Origin: DTJG01 sp964532995 | GTDB taxonomy: Bacteria > Ratteibacteria > UBA8468 > B48-G9 > DTJG01 | Direction of reading: 5' to 3' | Length of the DNA stretch: 21,547 bases | Assembly: GCA_964532995.1 (NCBI GenBank) | Contig: CAZHJN010000033.1 | Span: forward strand, 1-21,547 | Part shown: positions 1 through 8,422 of the stretch, piece by piece | How positions within the stretch are numbered: position 1 is the first letter of the stretch | Layout: every line of letters starts with the position of its first letter | Position numbers and translations under genes: made by a program | The notes under the pieces: model-generated | What the model saw: the letters and a program-made list of their open reading frames with translations, nothing else | Databases searched by the model: none | Told to the model about the DNA's origin: nothing

Positions 1-279
1 ATTCCGGACAAAAATGATGATGAGGTTTATTTTTTTGGAAAGGATGCGATTCAGTGGTTTATTTCAAAAAAAATACATCTTTTTGTTTCTGATGTTTATG
101 AGAATCATAAAGACCCAAGAGGAATATTTGTTGAATTTTTCAAAGCAGGAATCGTTACAGTGTGTAATCCAGCAAATCTACAAATGATTGATGCCCAGAA
201 ATTTAAACTCTGTGTATTCCCTTTGAAGGTACCTGGCGCTACGCAGGTACCATGCCGCGCTATTGCCATTATCCTGTAA
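1..279 (+). CDS. Cyclase-family protein (kynurenine formamidase-like), C-terminal part only
   Basis: The frame is open from base 1 to the TAA at 277-279, giving the last 92 residues of a gene that begins outside the window. The fragment has the look of a cyclase-family (PF04199) C-terminus: FGKDAIQWFISKKIHLFVSD, then an FFKAGIVTVCNPANLQMI stretch, then a tail of the form LCVFPLKVPGATQVPCRAIAI. That tail matches the family's usual ending, in which a hydrophobic strand is followed by a glycine loop and a P-x-R-A-I/V-A motif. Members are metal-dependent hydrolases acting on N-formylkynurenine or related amides; the metal-binding HxGTHxDxP motif would lie upstream and cannot be checked, so the substrate is unknown. 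It runs in the same direction as the next gene with a 76-bp gap. The family call rests on recognition of the tail only. Confidence 0.66.
   Translation: MPDKNDDEVYFFGKDAIQWFISKKIHLFVSDVYENHKDPRGIFVEFFKAGIVTVCNPANLQMIDAQKFKLCVFPLKVPGATQVPCRAIAIIL
228..251. repeat. Perfect 8-bp inverted repeat inside the cyclase gene
   Basis: GGTACCTG at 228-235 and CAGGTACC at 244-251 are perfect reverse complements separated by 8 bases (GCGCTACG). Each arm contains GGTACC. The repeat lies in coding sequence (residues around V-P-G-A-T-Q-V-P) about 25 bases before the stop codon. It could form a hairpin in the mRNA close to the 3' end, but no T-run follows, so it is not a standard intrinsic terminator. It may simply reflect the coded residues. 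Confidence 0.4.
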
Positions 280-319
280 TCTTTGCCCGGGATTCAGATT
301 TACAATGAATTTTCTGAAC

Positions 320-348
320 TTGACGGGGCTACGGTAAAATTATATTTT
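320..348 (+). promoter_or_regulatory. Candidate sigma70-type promoter before the DUF4838 gene
   Basis: TTGACG at 320-325 (5 of 6 to TTGACA) is followed after 17 bases by TATTTT at 343-348 (4 of 6). A 15-base spacing to TATATT (341-346) is an alternative. Transcription from either would start within a few bases of the ATG at 356, giving a nearly leaderless message. That agrees with the absence of any Shine-Dalgarno-like stretch before this ATG. Assigned by eye. Confidence 0.35.
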
Positions 349-355
349 ATTTATA

Positions 356-2914
356 ATGCCGATCATCCATCGAAAAACAGTAGAGATTGCGGGACTGTTT
401 TTTTTAATATCATTCTCAACCAGTATTTTTGCTGGGGAAGTAAACCTTGTTAAAGATTCCAGGTCATTGCTGCCGGTTGTTGTGGCTGAAACTGCTTCTG
501 AAAAAACAAAAAAAACCGCGCAGGAGTTTGCATTATATCTTAATAAAATCACAAAATCAGATTTTCAAATAACCTGCAAATTTACTGAAAAGGGGATAAT
601 TTTGGGAACGATGGAGGATTTTCCATTCCTTCCATATTCAGATAGATTTAATGCAGAAGACGCGTTTAGAAAGGATCAGTACATTATCAAGAGTCATACA
701 AATGGTCTGCATATTATCGGTGCAACAGACACTGGTCTTCAACACGCAATATGGGATTTCCTTTACAGGATCGGATACAGGCAATTTTTCCCTGGAGAAA
801 AATGGGAGATTATTCCTGAGATAAAAAATCTCAGGGTGGATCTTGATATCTACGGGAAACCTTCATTTTATGGAAGGAATGTTGGTAAGGGACACGGTTT
901 CTGGGGATATAACAGAGCCACCTGGGATGACTGGATGAAGAAAAACAGGATGCAGTGCGGTTTTTTTGTTCCAAGCGGTCATAGCTATCAGGCAATTCTT
1001 TCTCTTTATAAAGATGTTTTTTCCGAACATCCTGAATACCTTGGTCTTGTTGGTGGAGAGAGAAAATCTTCTAAATTTTGCATTTCTAATTCAGGTTTGC
1101 AGAAGCTGATTGAACAGTATGCAATAAATTACTTTGAGAAAAGACCTGATGCTGATGGTCTTTCAATGGAGCCGAGTGATGGAGGAAACTGGTGTGAATG
1201 TGAAGAATGTAAGAAGATAGGCAGTATTTCAGACAGAGCGGTTTTTCTTGCCAATGTTGCAGCAAGAGCAATCAGAGAAAAATACAGTAATAGGTTTGTT
1301 GGAATGCTTGCATATCACCATCACGCATCGTACCCGTCAATAAAAGTTGAACCAAATATCATTGTTAACATCACCACTCATCAGAGGAAGGGAGGGCATA
1401 CTCTTGAGGAATTGATTGAAGGCTGGAAAAAACAGGGAGCCATTGTTGGTATAAGTGATGCCTTCTGTACCTATATCTGGGATTATAATGTTCCAGGCAG
1501 GCCCAGAGCGTCAGACATCACCTATCTTACAGAAAACCTTCCATCTTTTCATCAAAAAGGAATTCGTTTGATCAGTGGATGGACAGAGGATAGCTGGGGT
1601 CCTGCAGGCCTGGGTAATTACATGCTTTCAAGGTTCCTATGGGATGTAGATGAGACAAAGAGGGTTGATGCCCTTTTTGCTGATTTTCTTGAAAAGGCAT
1701 TCGGCGATGCAAAAGAACCGATGGAGAAATTCTATCACCTGATTTACAGAATAAATGAAAAGGACATAAGACCTCTTTTTTCTGAAGACCTTATCGGAAG
1801 AATGTACAGGTATCTTGATGAGGCGCTTGGCAGGACACAGGATCCTGCAGTAAGAAACAGAATTTACGATCTTATTCTTTATACAGGATATGCGGAAAAC
1901 TATTTGAAGCACATTCGGGCAAAACCTGAAGATAAACAGGAATATTTTGAGAAATTAATCAAACATATTTACAGAATGAGATACTCGCAGATGATTGATA
2001 CTGTTGCAGCATATGTAACCCTTCAGGATATGGCAAAGGATGTTACTGTTCCTGAAACCGCCAGATGGAATGTTCCTGAAGGCAAAAATCCCTGGAAGAT
2101 AAAAGAACCATTTACAGAAGAAGAAATACTTGCAATGTTGAAAAATGGGATTGCATCAAATACCCTTTTTTCGGTTGAACCGATTTTCTTCACCGAGAAT
2201 CTGGTACCTGTTAAAGGGTTGAGCAATATCGTTATCAGGGATAAACCTGTCACTGGTGATGAGGGTATTCAATCAGGTGCTCCACAAACCATCTATACAT
2301 GGATAGAAAAAGCACCGACAGCAATAAAACTTCAGGTTACAGGCGGACTCATTTCTCATTACAGAGACTATGGGAATGTTCGCATTTATCTTTATTCATC
2401 AAAAAACCCTGAAGAACCCGTGGCGCAGGATACAAGTGTTCCACCGGATGGAAAACCATATGAAATTTCACTGCAAACCTCTCATACAGGGTTACACTGG
2501 TTGAAAATTACCACAGGTGGGGACAGGGCAAGAGTAAAGATAATGGAACCGAATTTACCATGGACATTTGAATCAGGAATTAAGAATCGTACCTTTTCAC
2601 CGGGAACAGTGTGGTCATTATATTTCTATGTACCAGAAGGAACAAAATTTATAGCAGGATATTCTGAATCAGGAGGAGGGAAAATACTTGATGGAAGCGG
2701 AAAAGAAGTTTTTTCTTTTGCTCAATTGCAGAGATACAGTTATTTCAGAGTGGATGTGCCAGAAGGACAGGACGGAAGACTGTGGATGTTTTCTGGCTGC
2801 AATGGAAGAAAGATTTTGCTTAATGTTCCACCATACCTTGCTCCGTCCACAGAAAAAATTCTTCTCCCTGAAGAAATTGTGAAAAAAGATTTTTCAGGGT
2901 CATCACGAAAGTAG
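356..2914 (+). CDS. Exported DUF4838 protein with alpha-glucuronidase-like N-terminal domain
   Basis: 852 residues. Residues 1-26 form a Sec signal peptide: basic HRK, then a hydrophobic core (IAGLFFLISFSTSIFA), with cleavage likely near A26. Residues about 27-175 resemble the non-catalytic alpha/beta domain that precedes the barrel in GH67 and GH20 enzymes, with EFALYLNKIT, GIILGT and GLQHAIWDFLYRIGYR elements. Residues about 175-480 match DUF4838: the SMEPSDGGNWCECEEC segment (270-285) carries the acidic SxEPSDGG loop and the C-x-C-x-x-C cluster (C280, C282, C285) typical of the family. The remaining ~370 residues include an all-alpha stretch and a beta-rich C-terminal part that may bind carbohydrate. 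DUF4838 proteins occur in polysaccharide-degradation loci, but an enzymatic activity is not established to my knowledge. The ATG lacks a Shine-Dalgarno sequence; it is chosen because it gives a complete signal peptide and the next in-frame Met is far inside. The next gene follows 3 bp after the stop. Confidence 0.85.
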   Translation: MPIIHRKTVEIAGLFFLISFSTSIFAGEVNLVKDSRSLLPVVVAETASEKTKKTAQEFALYLNKITKSDFQITCKFTEKGIILGTMEDFPFLPYSDRFNAEDAFRKDQYIIKSHTNGLHIIGATDTGLQHAIWDFLYRIGYRQFFPGEKWEIIPEIKNLRVDLDIYGKPSFYGRNVGKGHGFWGYNRATWDDWMKKNRMQCGFFVPSGHSYQAILSLYKDVFSEHPEYLGLVGGERKSSKFCISNSGLQKLIEQYAINYFEKRPDADGLSMEPSDGGNWCECEECKKIGSISDRAVFLANVAARAIREKYSNRFVGMLAYHHHASYPSIKVEPNIIVNITTHQRKGGHTLEELIEGWKKQGAIVGISDAFCTYIWDYNVPGRPRASDITYLTENLPSFHQKGIRLISGWTEDSWGPAGLGNYMLSRFLWDVDETKRVDALFADFLEKAFGDAKEPMEKFYHLIYRINEKDIRPLFSEDLIGRMYRYLDEALGRTQDPAVRNRIYDLILYTGYAENYLKHIRAKPEDKQEYFEKLIKHIYRMRYSQMIDTVAAYVTLQDMAKDVTVPETARWNVPEGKNPWKIKEPFTEEEILAMLKNGIASNTLFSVEPIFFTENLVPVKGLSNIVIRDKPVTGDEGIQSGAPQTIYTWIEKAPTAIKLQVTGGLISHYRDYGNVRIYLYSSKNPEEPVAQDTSVPPDGKPYEISLQTSHTGLHWLKITTGGDRARVKIMEPNLPWTFESGIKNRTFSPGTVWSLYFYVPEGTKFIAGYSESGGGKILDGSGKEVFSFAQLQRYSYFRVDVPEGQDGRLWMFSGCNGRKILLNVPPYLAPSTEKILLPEEIVKKDFSGSSRK

Positions 2915-2917
2915 GTT

Positions 2918-5900
2918 ATGAAAAGGGGAAAAATGAGAATTAAGGTGATGACATTTCTTTTGATTGTCCTTTTTGCTGATTTCTGCCCGGCAGCAGAGAT
3001 ATGTCTTGAAGCAGAGGATTTTCAACTTGTTTCAGGCTGGAAAATTATTAAAAGATTTGAAGGGTATTTTCCAGCAAGGCCCGCTACCTGGAGCGGAGAC
3101 AGGATAAAAGATGACGAGAAATCAAGTCAGGCAATTGCCACCAGGAAATTTAATGTTGATGAAGAAGGCACATATAATCTTTGGGTCAGATATGAATCTG
3201 CATATGGTTTCAACAGTCTGTTTGACATAGAGATCATTCAGAACAAAAAGACAGTTTTTTCTGCTGAATTTGGCAACAGGGATGACTTCAAGTATTTTCC
3301 TATGGATAGGAAGTGGCAGGTTCATGGTCCATGGGCCTATCACAATACCGATTATGTTTATGAAAAAGCGCAGGTTTCTTTGAAAAAAGGACAGGCAACA
3401 ATTGTTCTGAAAAAGGGAAAGGACATCTATCCCTCGTGTCGCAGGATAATTGATTTTATACATCTGACATCAGATTTGAATCTTGAACCAGGGGATGATT
3501 ATACATCCTGGCCAAGAGGTGGTCAGGGACCTGCTCTAATAAGCAGTTTCAGGAAGCCTGTTTATGTAAAATTGAAGGTTTTACCTGATGCAAAAGGCCC
3601 TGCTACAGTGAGACTTGAGACAAGGTTCTGGCTTGTTGGTTATTATATGGGGCCAAGACCTGTTTACTGGTTTTCTAAGGAAGGAATCAAAGATAAAAAA
3701 CCGCATGAATCAATACTTCTGAAACCAGGAGAGGAAACAAACTGGGAAAAAATAGAACTTCTCAAGGTTTTTCCAGGAACATTTTTTATAGATACTGACC
3801 AGCCAGCAGAGATTTTAATTACCAGGGATATTAAAAAAGAAAAACCAGAAATAATTCAACTCAAGCCAATTTCTGGGTTTAATTTCGAACAGGCAAGTGG
3901 AGAAAATGAGATTATAGTTTCATCCGGTAACAGCTACTGGGAGGATGATATCCTTCAGGGAAGACCGGCGCGACTGGTTTCTAATTATCTGGAACAATTA
4001 ACACAGAGGATTGAAAATTATAGGGTTGAAGGTAGAAAACCAGGAAAGATAGGTCTGGTTTGTCCTTTTACTGTTTTCCCTGCAATTGATTTTGATGCAA
4101 GAAGGTTGTATTCAGCAGCAGGAATAACAGGTCAATACGGCAGATGTTCACCGGAAGTCTATGGCCCGGAAGGAGAAAAATTTGGATTCAATAGAAGCGT
4201 GGGATACCTTTCCCTTCAGAATCTTCATCTTCGTTATACTGGTTCTGGCACAGGCAGGTTATGTTATGAGGGAAATTATGAACCTTTGAAAAAGTTATAC
4301 GAGCGCAGCTATAACGAATTAAAACAGCAGGGTCTTGGAGAACTTCCTCAACGTATAAAACTGATAGAAGAATCCTCACCACCACCCCTTACAGTTCTTC
4401 GTGAATGGGATAAGATCAACGAGAAATTCAGGCAGTATCTTAAAGAAAGAGCAATTTCGGTTTTTGATGTTTTACCGGTTGAAAAGCTTGCGGAGATATC
4501 AAAAGGTAAAAATCTTACAGATGATCAGCTCTGGTCGATGGTAAAACTTGGCACAGGAAGTGTGGAGGAATCTATAGCAAGACCGGTTCTTTATTACCAC
4601 TCGCATTATTTCAGGGCATTACTGTTTGCTGAAAACTGCGCCAATGCCACAAGACTGATAGAAGAAATTTTCCCGAGAGGAACAATAACACATTCAGGTA
4701 GTTTTTTCCCCAGTACAGGAAGAAAGCCTTCAATTCATTCAGGTGTTGACCCATTTTTACTTTTTTCCGAAAGAGGAGTTACCGGATATTCAAGTGAGAT
4801 ATCCTGGGGATTGAATACACCTGATTTTCCTGGTGTTCAGGTTCTTTCCTACGAAGCAGCACTCGCAAGATCTCTTTCAAAATATTTCAACACGCCAAAG
4901 GGCACATATCTTATTACCTATAGCTATTATGGATATCCACCGGATTTTGTCAGACTTGGCGCCCACACTTTTGCAGCTCAGTGTTTTTCCTGGATTAACT
5001 ACTTTGATGTTAAATATTACCCCGGAATGTTTGAAACTGTAAAACAGATCAACTATAAAATAGGTATGGTGGAGGATGAAATTATCAGTTCAGAAGTTAA
5101 ACCGGGGAAGGTGGCAATAGGCTGGCTTATCAGCACAGACATCTGGGATATAGCAGAAGAGAAGGTGGTACCGTCATGGTATGCGTCGGGAAACACGATA
5201 TATCCAGGGGAAAGAACATATTTATATTTGCTATTGAGGCATTTGCAGATTCCGGTGGAGGTGCTCGGGGAAGAAGATCTGGTAAAGGGCTATCTGAAGG
5301 ACTATGATGTTTATATAATGGTTGGCGATCATATAAGCAGAAAAGCAGCAGAGGCACTGAGACAATGGGTGAGAGATGGGGGCATATTGATATCAATAGC
5401 AGGAGGACCATTTAGAGATGAGTACGATAGAGAGATAGAAGAGATGAATGAAGTATTTGGAATAAAGAGTCAGCAATTGATCAAGAGAGAAAAGAGTTTA
5501 AGACCGAAGCTTGAGTTGTTGTATGCAAAACCGGCAGACAGGATAGAGATTGTGACTGAAGATGGGATAAAAAGTATGGATGTATATGGATACAGGCAGA
5601 GTTTTGATGTTGATAAAGCAAAGGTGATAGGAAGATATTTGAATGGGGAGCCGGCGATAGTGAGAAACAGTTATGAAAAAGGTGAGGCATTGATCATAGG
5701 TACCCTTTTAGGGACAGCATACCTGAAAGGAGCTTTTCCCCTGAAGCCATTTGGAAGAGGAGGGGAGGATTTGAGCACAGATAATTATCCTGAATATAAT
5801 AAGACAGTGAGGGAATTTGTGAGACTTGTGATAGGGGATGTGCTGCCACAGCCAGAAGTATACACAGACAATCCTTTTGTGGAGGCGAACATTTTGAAAG

Positions 5901-6103
5901 ATAAGAAGACAGGGGCCAATTATATATCACTTGTAAATTACAGTGGCAGTCCGGTTAAGAATCTGAAAGTGATGATAAACACTGAGAAGATAAACATCAA
6001 TTCAGTTAAAAGTCCCTATCAGAAACTCAGGATAGAAAAAAAAGGGGAAAATTTAATAGTTATTTTTGATATTGATGAGTTTGATTTCCTGAAAATTCAG
6101 TAG
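2918..6103 (+). CDS. Large exported protein: CBM-like domain, barrel-like core, beta-galactosidase trimerisation-like domain
   Basis: 1061 residues from the first ATG. A signal peptide is present (MTFLLIVLFADFCPA core). The ATG at 2933 is preceded by AAAAGGGGAAA and is perhaps the better start, shortening the protein by five residues; at 2918 only a crowded GTAGG lies upstream. Residues about 28-190 look like a carbohydrate-binding beta-sandwich (ICLEAEDF... YNLWVRYES... VSLKKGQATIVLKKG). Residues about 420-720 may be a divergent glycosidase barrel, but I cannot assign catalytic residues. Residues about 730-850 (KVAIGWLISTDIWD, YLYLLLRHLQIPVEVL, DYDVYIMVGD, WVRDGGILISIAGG) match the Rossmann-like trimerisation domain of GH42-type beta-galactosidases. 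The C-terminus is a small beta domain. It is almost certainly cotranscribed with the DUF4838 gene. Codon choice changes visibly from about 5130 to 6000, with ATA, TTG, AGA and GAG becoming frequent. Family and activity are unassigned; a role in extracellular glycan breakdown is inferred. Confidence 0.8.
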   Translation: MKRGKMRIKVMTFLLIVLFADFCPAAEICLEAEDFQLVSGWKIIKRFEGYFPARPATWSGDRIKDDEKSSQAIATRKFNVDEEGTYNLWVRYESAYGFNSLFDIEIIQNKKTVFSAEFGNRDDFKYFPMDRKWQVHGPWAYHNTDYVYEKAQVSLKKGQATIVLKKGKDIYPSCRRIIDFIHLTSDLNLEPGDDYTSWPRGGQGPALISSFRKPVYVKLKVLPDAKGPATVRLETRFWLVGYYMGPRPVYWFSKEGIKDKKPHESILLKPGEETNWEKIELLKVFPGTFFIDTDQPAEILITRDIKKEKPEIIQLKPISGFNFEQASGENEIIVSSGNSYWEDDILQGRPARLVSNYLEQLTQRIENYRVEGRKPGKIGLVCPFTVFPAIDFDARRLYSAAGITGQYGRCSPEVYGPEGEKFGFNRSVGYLSLQNLHLRYTGSGTGRLCYEGNYEPLKKLYERSYNELKQQGLGELPQRIKLIEESSPPPLTVLREWDKINEKFRQYLKERAISVFDVLPVEKLAEISKGKNLTDDQLWSMVKLGTGSVEESIARPVLYYHSHYFRALLFAENCANATRLIEEIFPRGTITHSGSFFPSTGRKPSIHSGVDPFLLFSERGVTGYSSEISWGLNTPDFPGVQVLSYEAALARSLSKYFNTPKGTYLITYSYYGYPPDFVRLGAHTFAAQCFSWINYFDVKYYPGMFETVKQINYKIGMVEDEIISSEVKPGKVAIGWLISTDIWDIAEEKVVPSWYASGNTIYPGERTYLYLLLRHLQIPVEVLGEEDLVKGYLKDYDVYIMVGDHISRKAAEALRQWVRDGGILISIAGGPFRDEYDREIEEMNEVFGIKSQQLIKREKSLRPKLELLYAKPADRIEIVTEDGIKSMDVYGYRQSFDVDKAKVIGRYLNGEPAIVRNSYEKGEALIIGTLLGTAYLKGAFPLKPFGRGGEDLSTDNYPEYNKTVREFVRLVIGDVLPQPEVYTDNPFVEANILKDKKTGANYISLVNYSGSPVKNLKVMINTEKININSVKSPYQKLRIEKKGENLIVIFDIDEFDFLKIQ

Positions 6104-6104
6104 T

Positions 6105-6218
6105 TTATATTCCAATTTCTTCTGCTTTTCTGGAAACCTTTCCTGGATTCCACGGATCCTGATAGGATGTTTTGAACAGAAACTCCTGGACATAAGCATA
6201 TGTTCGAACTTCTAATAT
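6105..6218 (-). pseudogene. Possible decayed gene fragment: 37-codon open tail on the minus strand
   Basis: Read on the minus strand, 6218 to 6105 encodes 37 residues ending in TAA, including YVQEFLFKTSYQDPWNPG and then KVSRKAEEIGI. Composition and codon choice look like genuine protein (Tyr, Trp, Pro-rich turn, charged amphipathic end) rather than random spacer. There is no start codon: an in-frame TGA lies directly upstream (6219-6221) and another stop shortly after, and no other frame gives a convincing continuation. It may be the C-terminal remnant of a gene lost from this 195-bp spacer. I do not recognise the family. The alternative is chance. Confidence 0.25.
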
Positions 6219-6254
6219 TCAGGCCAGCATATAAAGTCACATATTTAGCTGCCT

Positions 6255-6283
6255 TTGATTCTTACTCGATAAAATGTTAGATT
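6255..6283 (+). promoter_or_regulatory. Candidate promoter before the heparinase-like gene
   Basis: TTGATT at 6255-6260 (4 of 6 to TTGACA) is followed after 17 bases by TAGATT at 6278-6283 (4 of 6 to TATAAT). A transcript would start near 6290, giving a leader of about 33 bases to the ATG at 6323 but only about 9 to the alternative TTG at 6299, which favours the ATG. The rest of the 6104-6298 spacer holds a weak ATCCT/AGGAT hairpin at 6156-6168 and the minus-strand fragment described separately. Confidence 0.33.
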
Positions 6284-6322
6284 ATTTTATGAGCTTGATT
6301 GGATTTTTTTGATGGTTCAAAA

Positions 6323-8422
6323 ATGAAACCTGTTTTAGCGATTATTGTCTTTTTATGTTTTTTTTCCTTTTGCTGTGCGCAGGAAGTCGATTTACAGAGA
6401 CCGAGGTTTCTATACACAGCTGTTGAGATTGAAGCCTTCAAGAAAGATCGGTCAAAGACTCATGAAATACAGAACTTAATCAATCAGGCTGATTTAATCC
6501 TTTCAGAAAGATTGAACATTCCCGAAAAAGAAGGCGATTGGATTTTTTACTATTTTTGCCCGAAGGATGATGCAATGCTTAAATCAGAAACAGAAACAAG
6601 ACACATCTGCCCTGTGTGCGGTGCTGTTTATACCGATGAAAGGACTTCTGCAGCATACAGAACACATATCAACTATAAAATTGACAGGAATTGTGTTACT
6701 CTTGCAAAGGCATATGCCTTCACGGGTCAACTCAGATATGCGGAAAGTGTAAAAAGTATTTTGCTTAAACTGGCATCCATTTATCCGGGTTTTGAAAGAC
6801 ATGACAGATGGGGAAGAAGAGGAATTCTTGCTCTTGCAGGCGGCAAAAGATACGCTCAGCATCTTGACGAGGCGATCTCAGCGATTGACCTTGCCGGTGC
6901 ATATGATCTTGTGGCAGACGCAGATTGTTTTTCTGAAAAAGAAAGGAAAATCTGTGAGGATTTCTTAAAATCCATAGTTAAGGAAATCTTGAAATATCAG
7001 ATTTTTGTCGGAAAAAAGAATAACCATCAAACATGGTTTAATGCCGCTTATACTGTTGTTGGTCTTGTTACATCAGATAAAGACCTGATGAATGAGGGTA
7101 TACACGGGAAATACGGACTTCTGTGGCAGGTTGAAAACAGTATTACTGAGGATGGTTTATGGTACGAAGGAACAATTGCCTACCATTTTTATGCACTCTC
7201 AGCAATTCAATATACCCTTGATGCTGCAAAAAGAGCAGGCTGGGATTTTTCAAAAAATGAAAGATTGAAATCAATGTGGCTTGGACCGGTAAATCTTGCC
7301 TATCCGGATGGAAAACTTCCTGTATTTCACGACAGTGATCCTGTGAATCTAAAAAATTATAAATCGTATTTTTTGTGGGCTTACGAATATTTCAAGGAAA
7401 GTGTTTTTGCACAATATGCCGGGATTGAAGTCTCTCATACTCAGATAAAAAACCCTGAAAGTGTTAATCTTTCTGACATTGGTATTGCGGTGCTGAGAAG
7501 AGGTAAAGGCGCAGATCAGGTTTGTGCAATGCTTGATTACGGAATACATGGGGATGCTCATGGCCATCCCGACAAACTCAATATTGTTCTTTATGCTCTT
7601 GGCAGGGAACTGATGCTTGATCCAGGAAGAATCAGTTACAGTGTGCCTGAATACAGGACATGGTGCAGGACAACCGTTGCTCACAATACAGTTGTGGTTG
7701 ATGGAAAAGACCAGCAGCCAGCAACAGGAAAATTATTGTATTTTGGTGAGACAGAGCACTATTCTGCCTGTCTTGCTGTATGCGATTCTGCATATCCTGG
7801 TTATGTGATAAAAAGATTTCTTGCACTTTTTGACACCTTTTTGATTGATTTTCTTACTGTAGAAGGTAAGGAAAAAAAACAGATGGACTGGATTATTCAT
7901 TGCCGTGGAAAAATTCTGCACAAAAACAGCCATAGACTTTTTGAATCTCTCGGTGATAAGAATGGTTACCAGCATCTGAAAGATATTCAAAAACATGATA
8001 ATATTTCCCAGGATGTTTATCAATTTGTTCAGGAAGATGGGAAAATTTTGAGGGTCTTTTTACCTGATGAAAAAAACTATGAAATTTTCACCGGAACTGG
8101 TATAGGTTACCATTTAAAGGATAAAGTTGCGTTTCTCCTGAGAAGGGGATGCTCAGAAAAAGCTGGCTTTATTGCAGTCTACGATTTTTCAGAAACAGAA
8201 CAGGACAGGATTAAAAAGATAGAAAGAATACCTGTAATAAGTTGTGATGCAAAGAAACTTTTGAAGGATAAGGCAATAGGATTGAGAATATTGACGGGTT
8301 CAAAAATTTTTACAATCGGAATGGATATGAGAGAAAATATCAAAGATTTACCTGCTGTGGGCAATAAGAAATTTGAGAGATTTTCGATGAATGTGGAGAA
8401 TATCAGTTCAGGAAATAACTGA
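6323..8422 (+). CDS. Exported heparinase II/III-family polysaccharide lyase
   Basis: 699 residues from the ATG at 6323; an in-frame TTG at 6299 would add eight residues, but the ATG gives a clean signal peptide (MKPVLAIIVFLCFFSFCCAQ). Architecture follows the heparinase II/III type: an all-alpha toroid in the N-terminal half, with the conserved NNHQTWFNAAYT segment, then a beta-sandwich C-terminal domain beginning near the HGDAHGHPDKLN block (H409, H413, H415, D417) and continuing with LMLDPGRISY and TVAHNTVVVDG, the signature of that domain. An N-terminal cysteine set (C79, C96, C99 in CPVCG) resembles a small zinc-binding loop. Such enzymes cleave uronic-acid-containing polysaccharides (heparinoids, alginate and others) by beta-elimination; which PL family and substrate cannot be decided here. 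Its last 15 bases overlap the 3' end of convergent mnmA. It stands apart from the preceding pair by 219 bp and probably has its own promoter. Confidence 0.87.
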   Translation: MKPVLAIIVFLCFFSFCCAQEVDLQRPRFLYTAVEIEAFKKDRSKTHEIQNLINQADLILSERLNIPEKEGDWIFYYFCPKDDAMLKSETETRHICPVCGAVYTDERTSAAYRTHINYKIDRNCVTLAKAYAFTGQLRYAESVKSILLKLASIYPGFERHDRWGRRGILALAGGKRYAQHLDEAISAIDLAGAYDLVADADCFSEKERKICEDFLKSIVKEILKYQIFVGKKNNHQTWFNAAYTVVGLVTSDKDLMNEGIHGKYGLLWQVENSITEDGLWYEGTIAYHFYALSAIQYTLDAAKRAGWDFSKNERLKSMWLGPVNLAYPDGKLPVFHDSDPVNLKNYKSYFLWAYEYFKESVFAQYAGIEVSHTQIKNPESVNLSDIGIAVLRRGKGADQVCAMLDYGIHGDAHGHPDKLNIVLYALGRELMLDPGRISYSVPEYRTWCRTTVAHNTVVVDGKDQQPATGKLLYFGETEHYSACLAVCDSAYPGYVIKRFLALFDTFLIDFLTVEGKEKKQMDWIIHCRGKILHKNSHRLFESLGDKNGYQHLKDIQKHDNISQDVYQFVQEDGKILRVFLPDEKNYEIFTGTGIGYHLKDKVAFLLRRGCSEKAGFIAVYDFSETEQDRIKKIERIPVISCDAKKLLKDKAIGLRILTGSKIFTIGMDMRENIKDLPAVGNKKFERFSMNVENISSGNN

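Noticed and set aside
5130..5930. Several minus-strand open frames in the 3' third of the 1061-residue gene
   Set aside because: They result from purine-rich codon choice on the plus strand, where domain motifs are clear.
6156..6168. ATCCT-GAT-AGGAT hairpin followed by GTTTTG after the 1061-residue gene
   Set aside because: Five-base stem with a three-base loop and only four T; too weak to call a terminator.
6299..6322. TTG start extending the lyase by eight residues
   Set aside because: The ATG at 6323 gives a standard signal peptide, and the predicted transcript start leaves almost no leader for the TTG.
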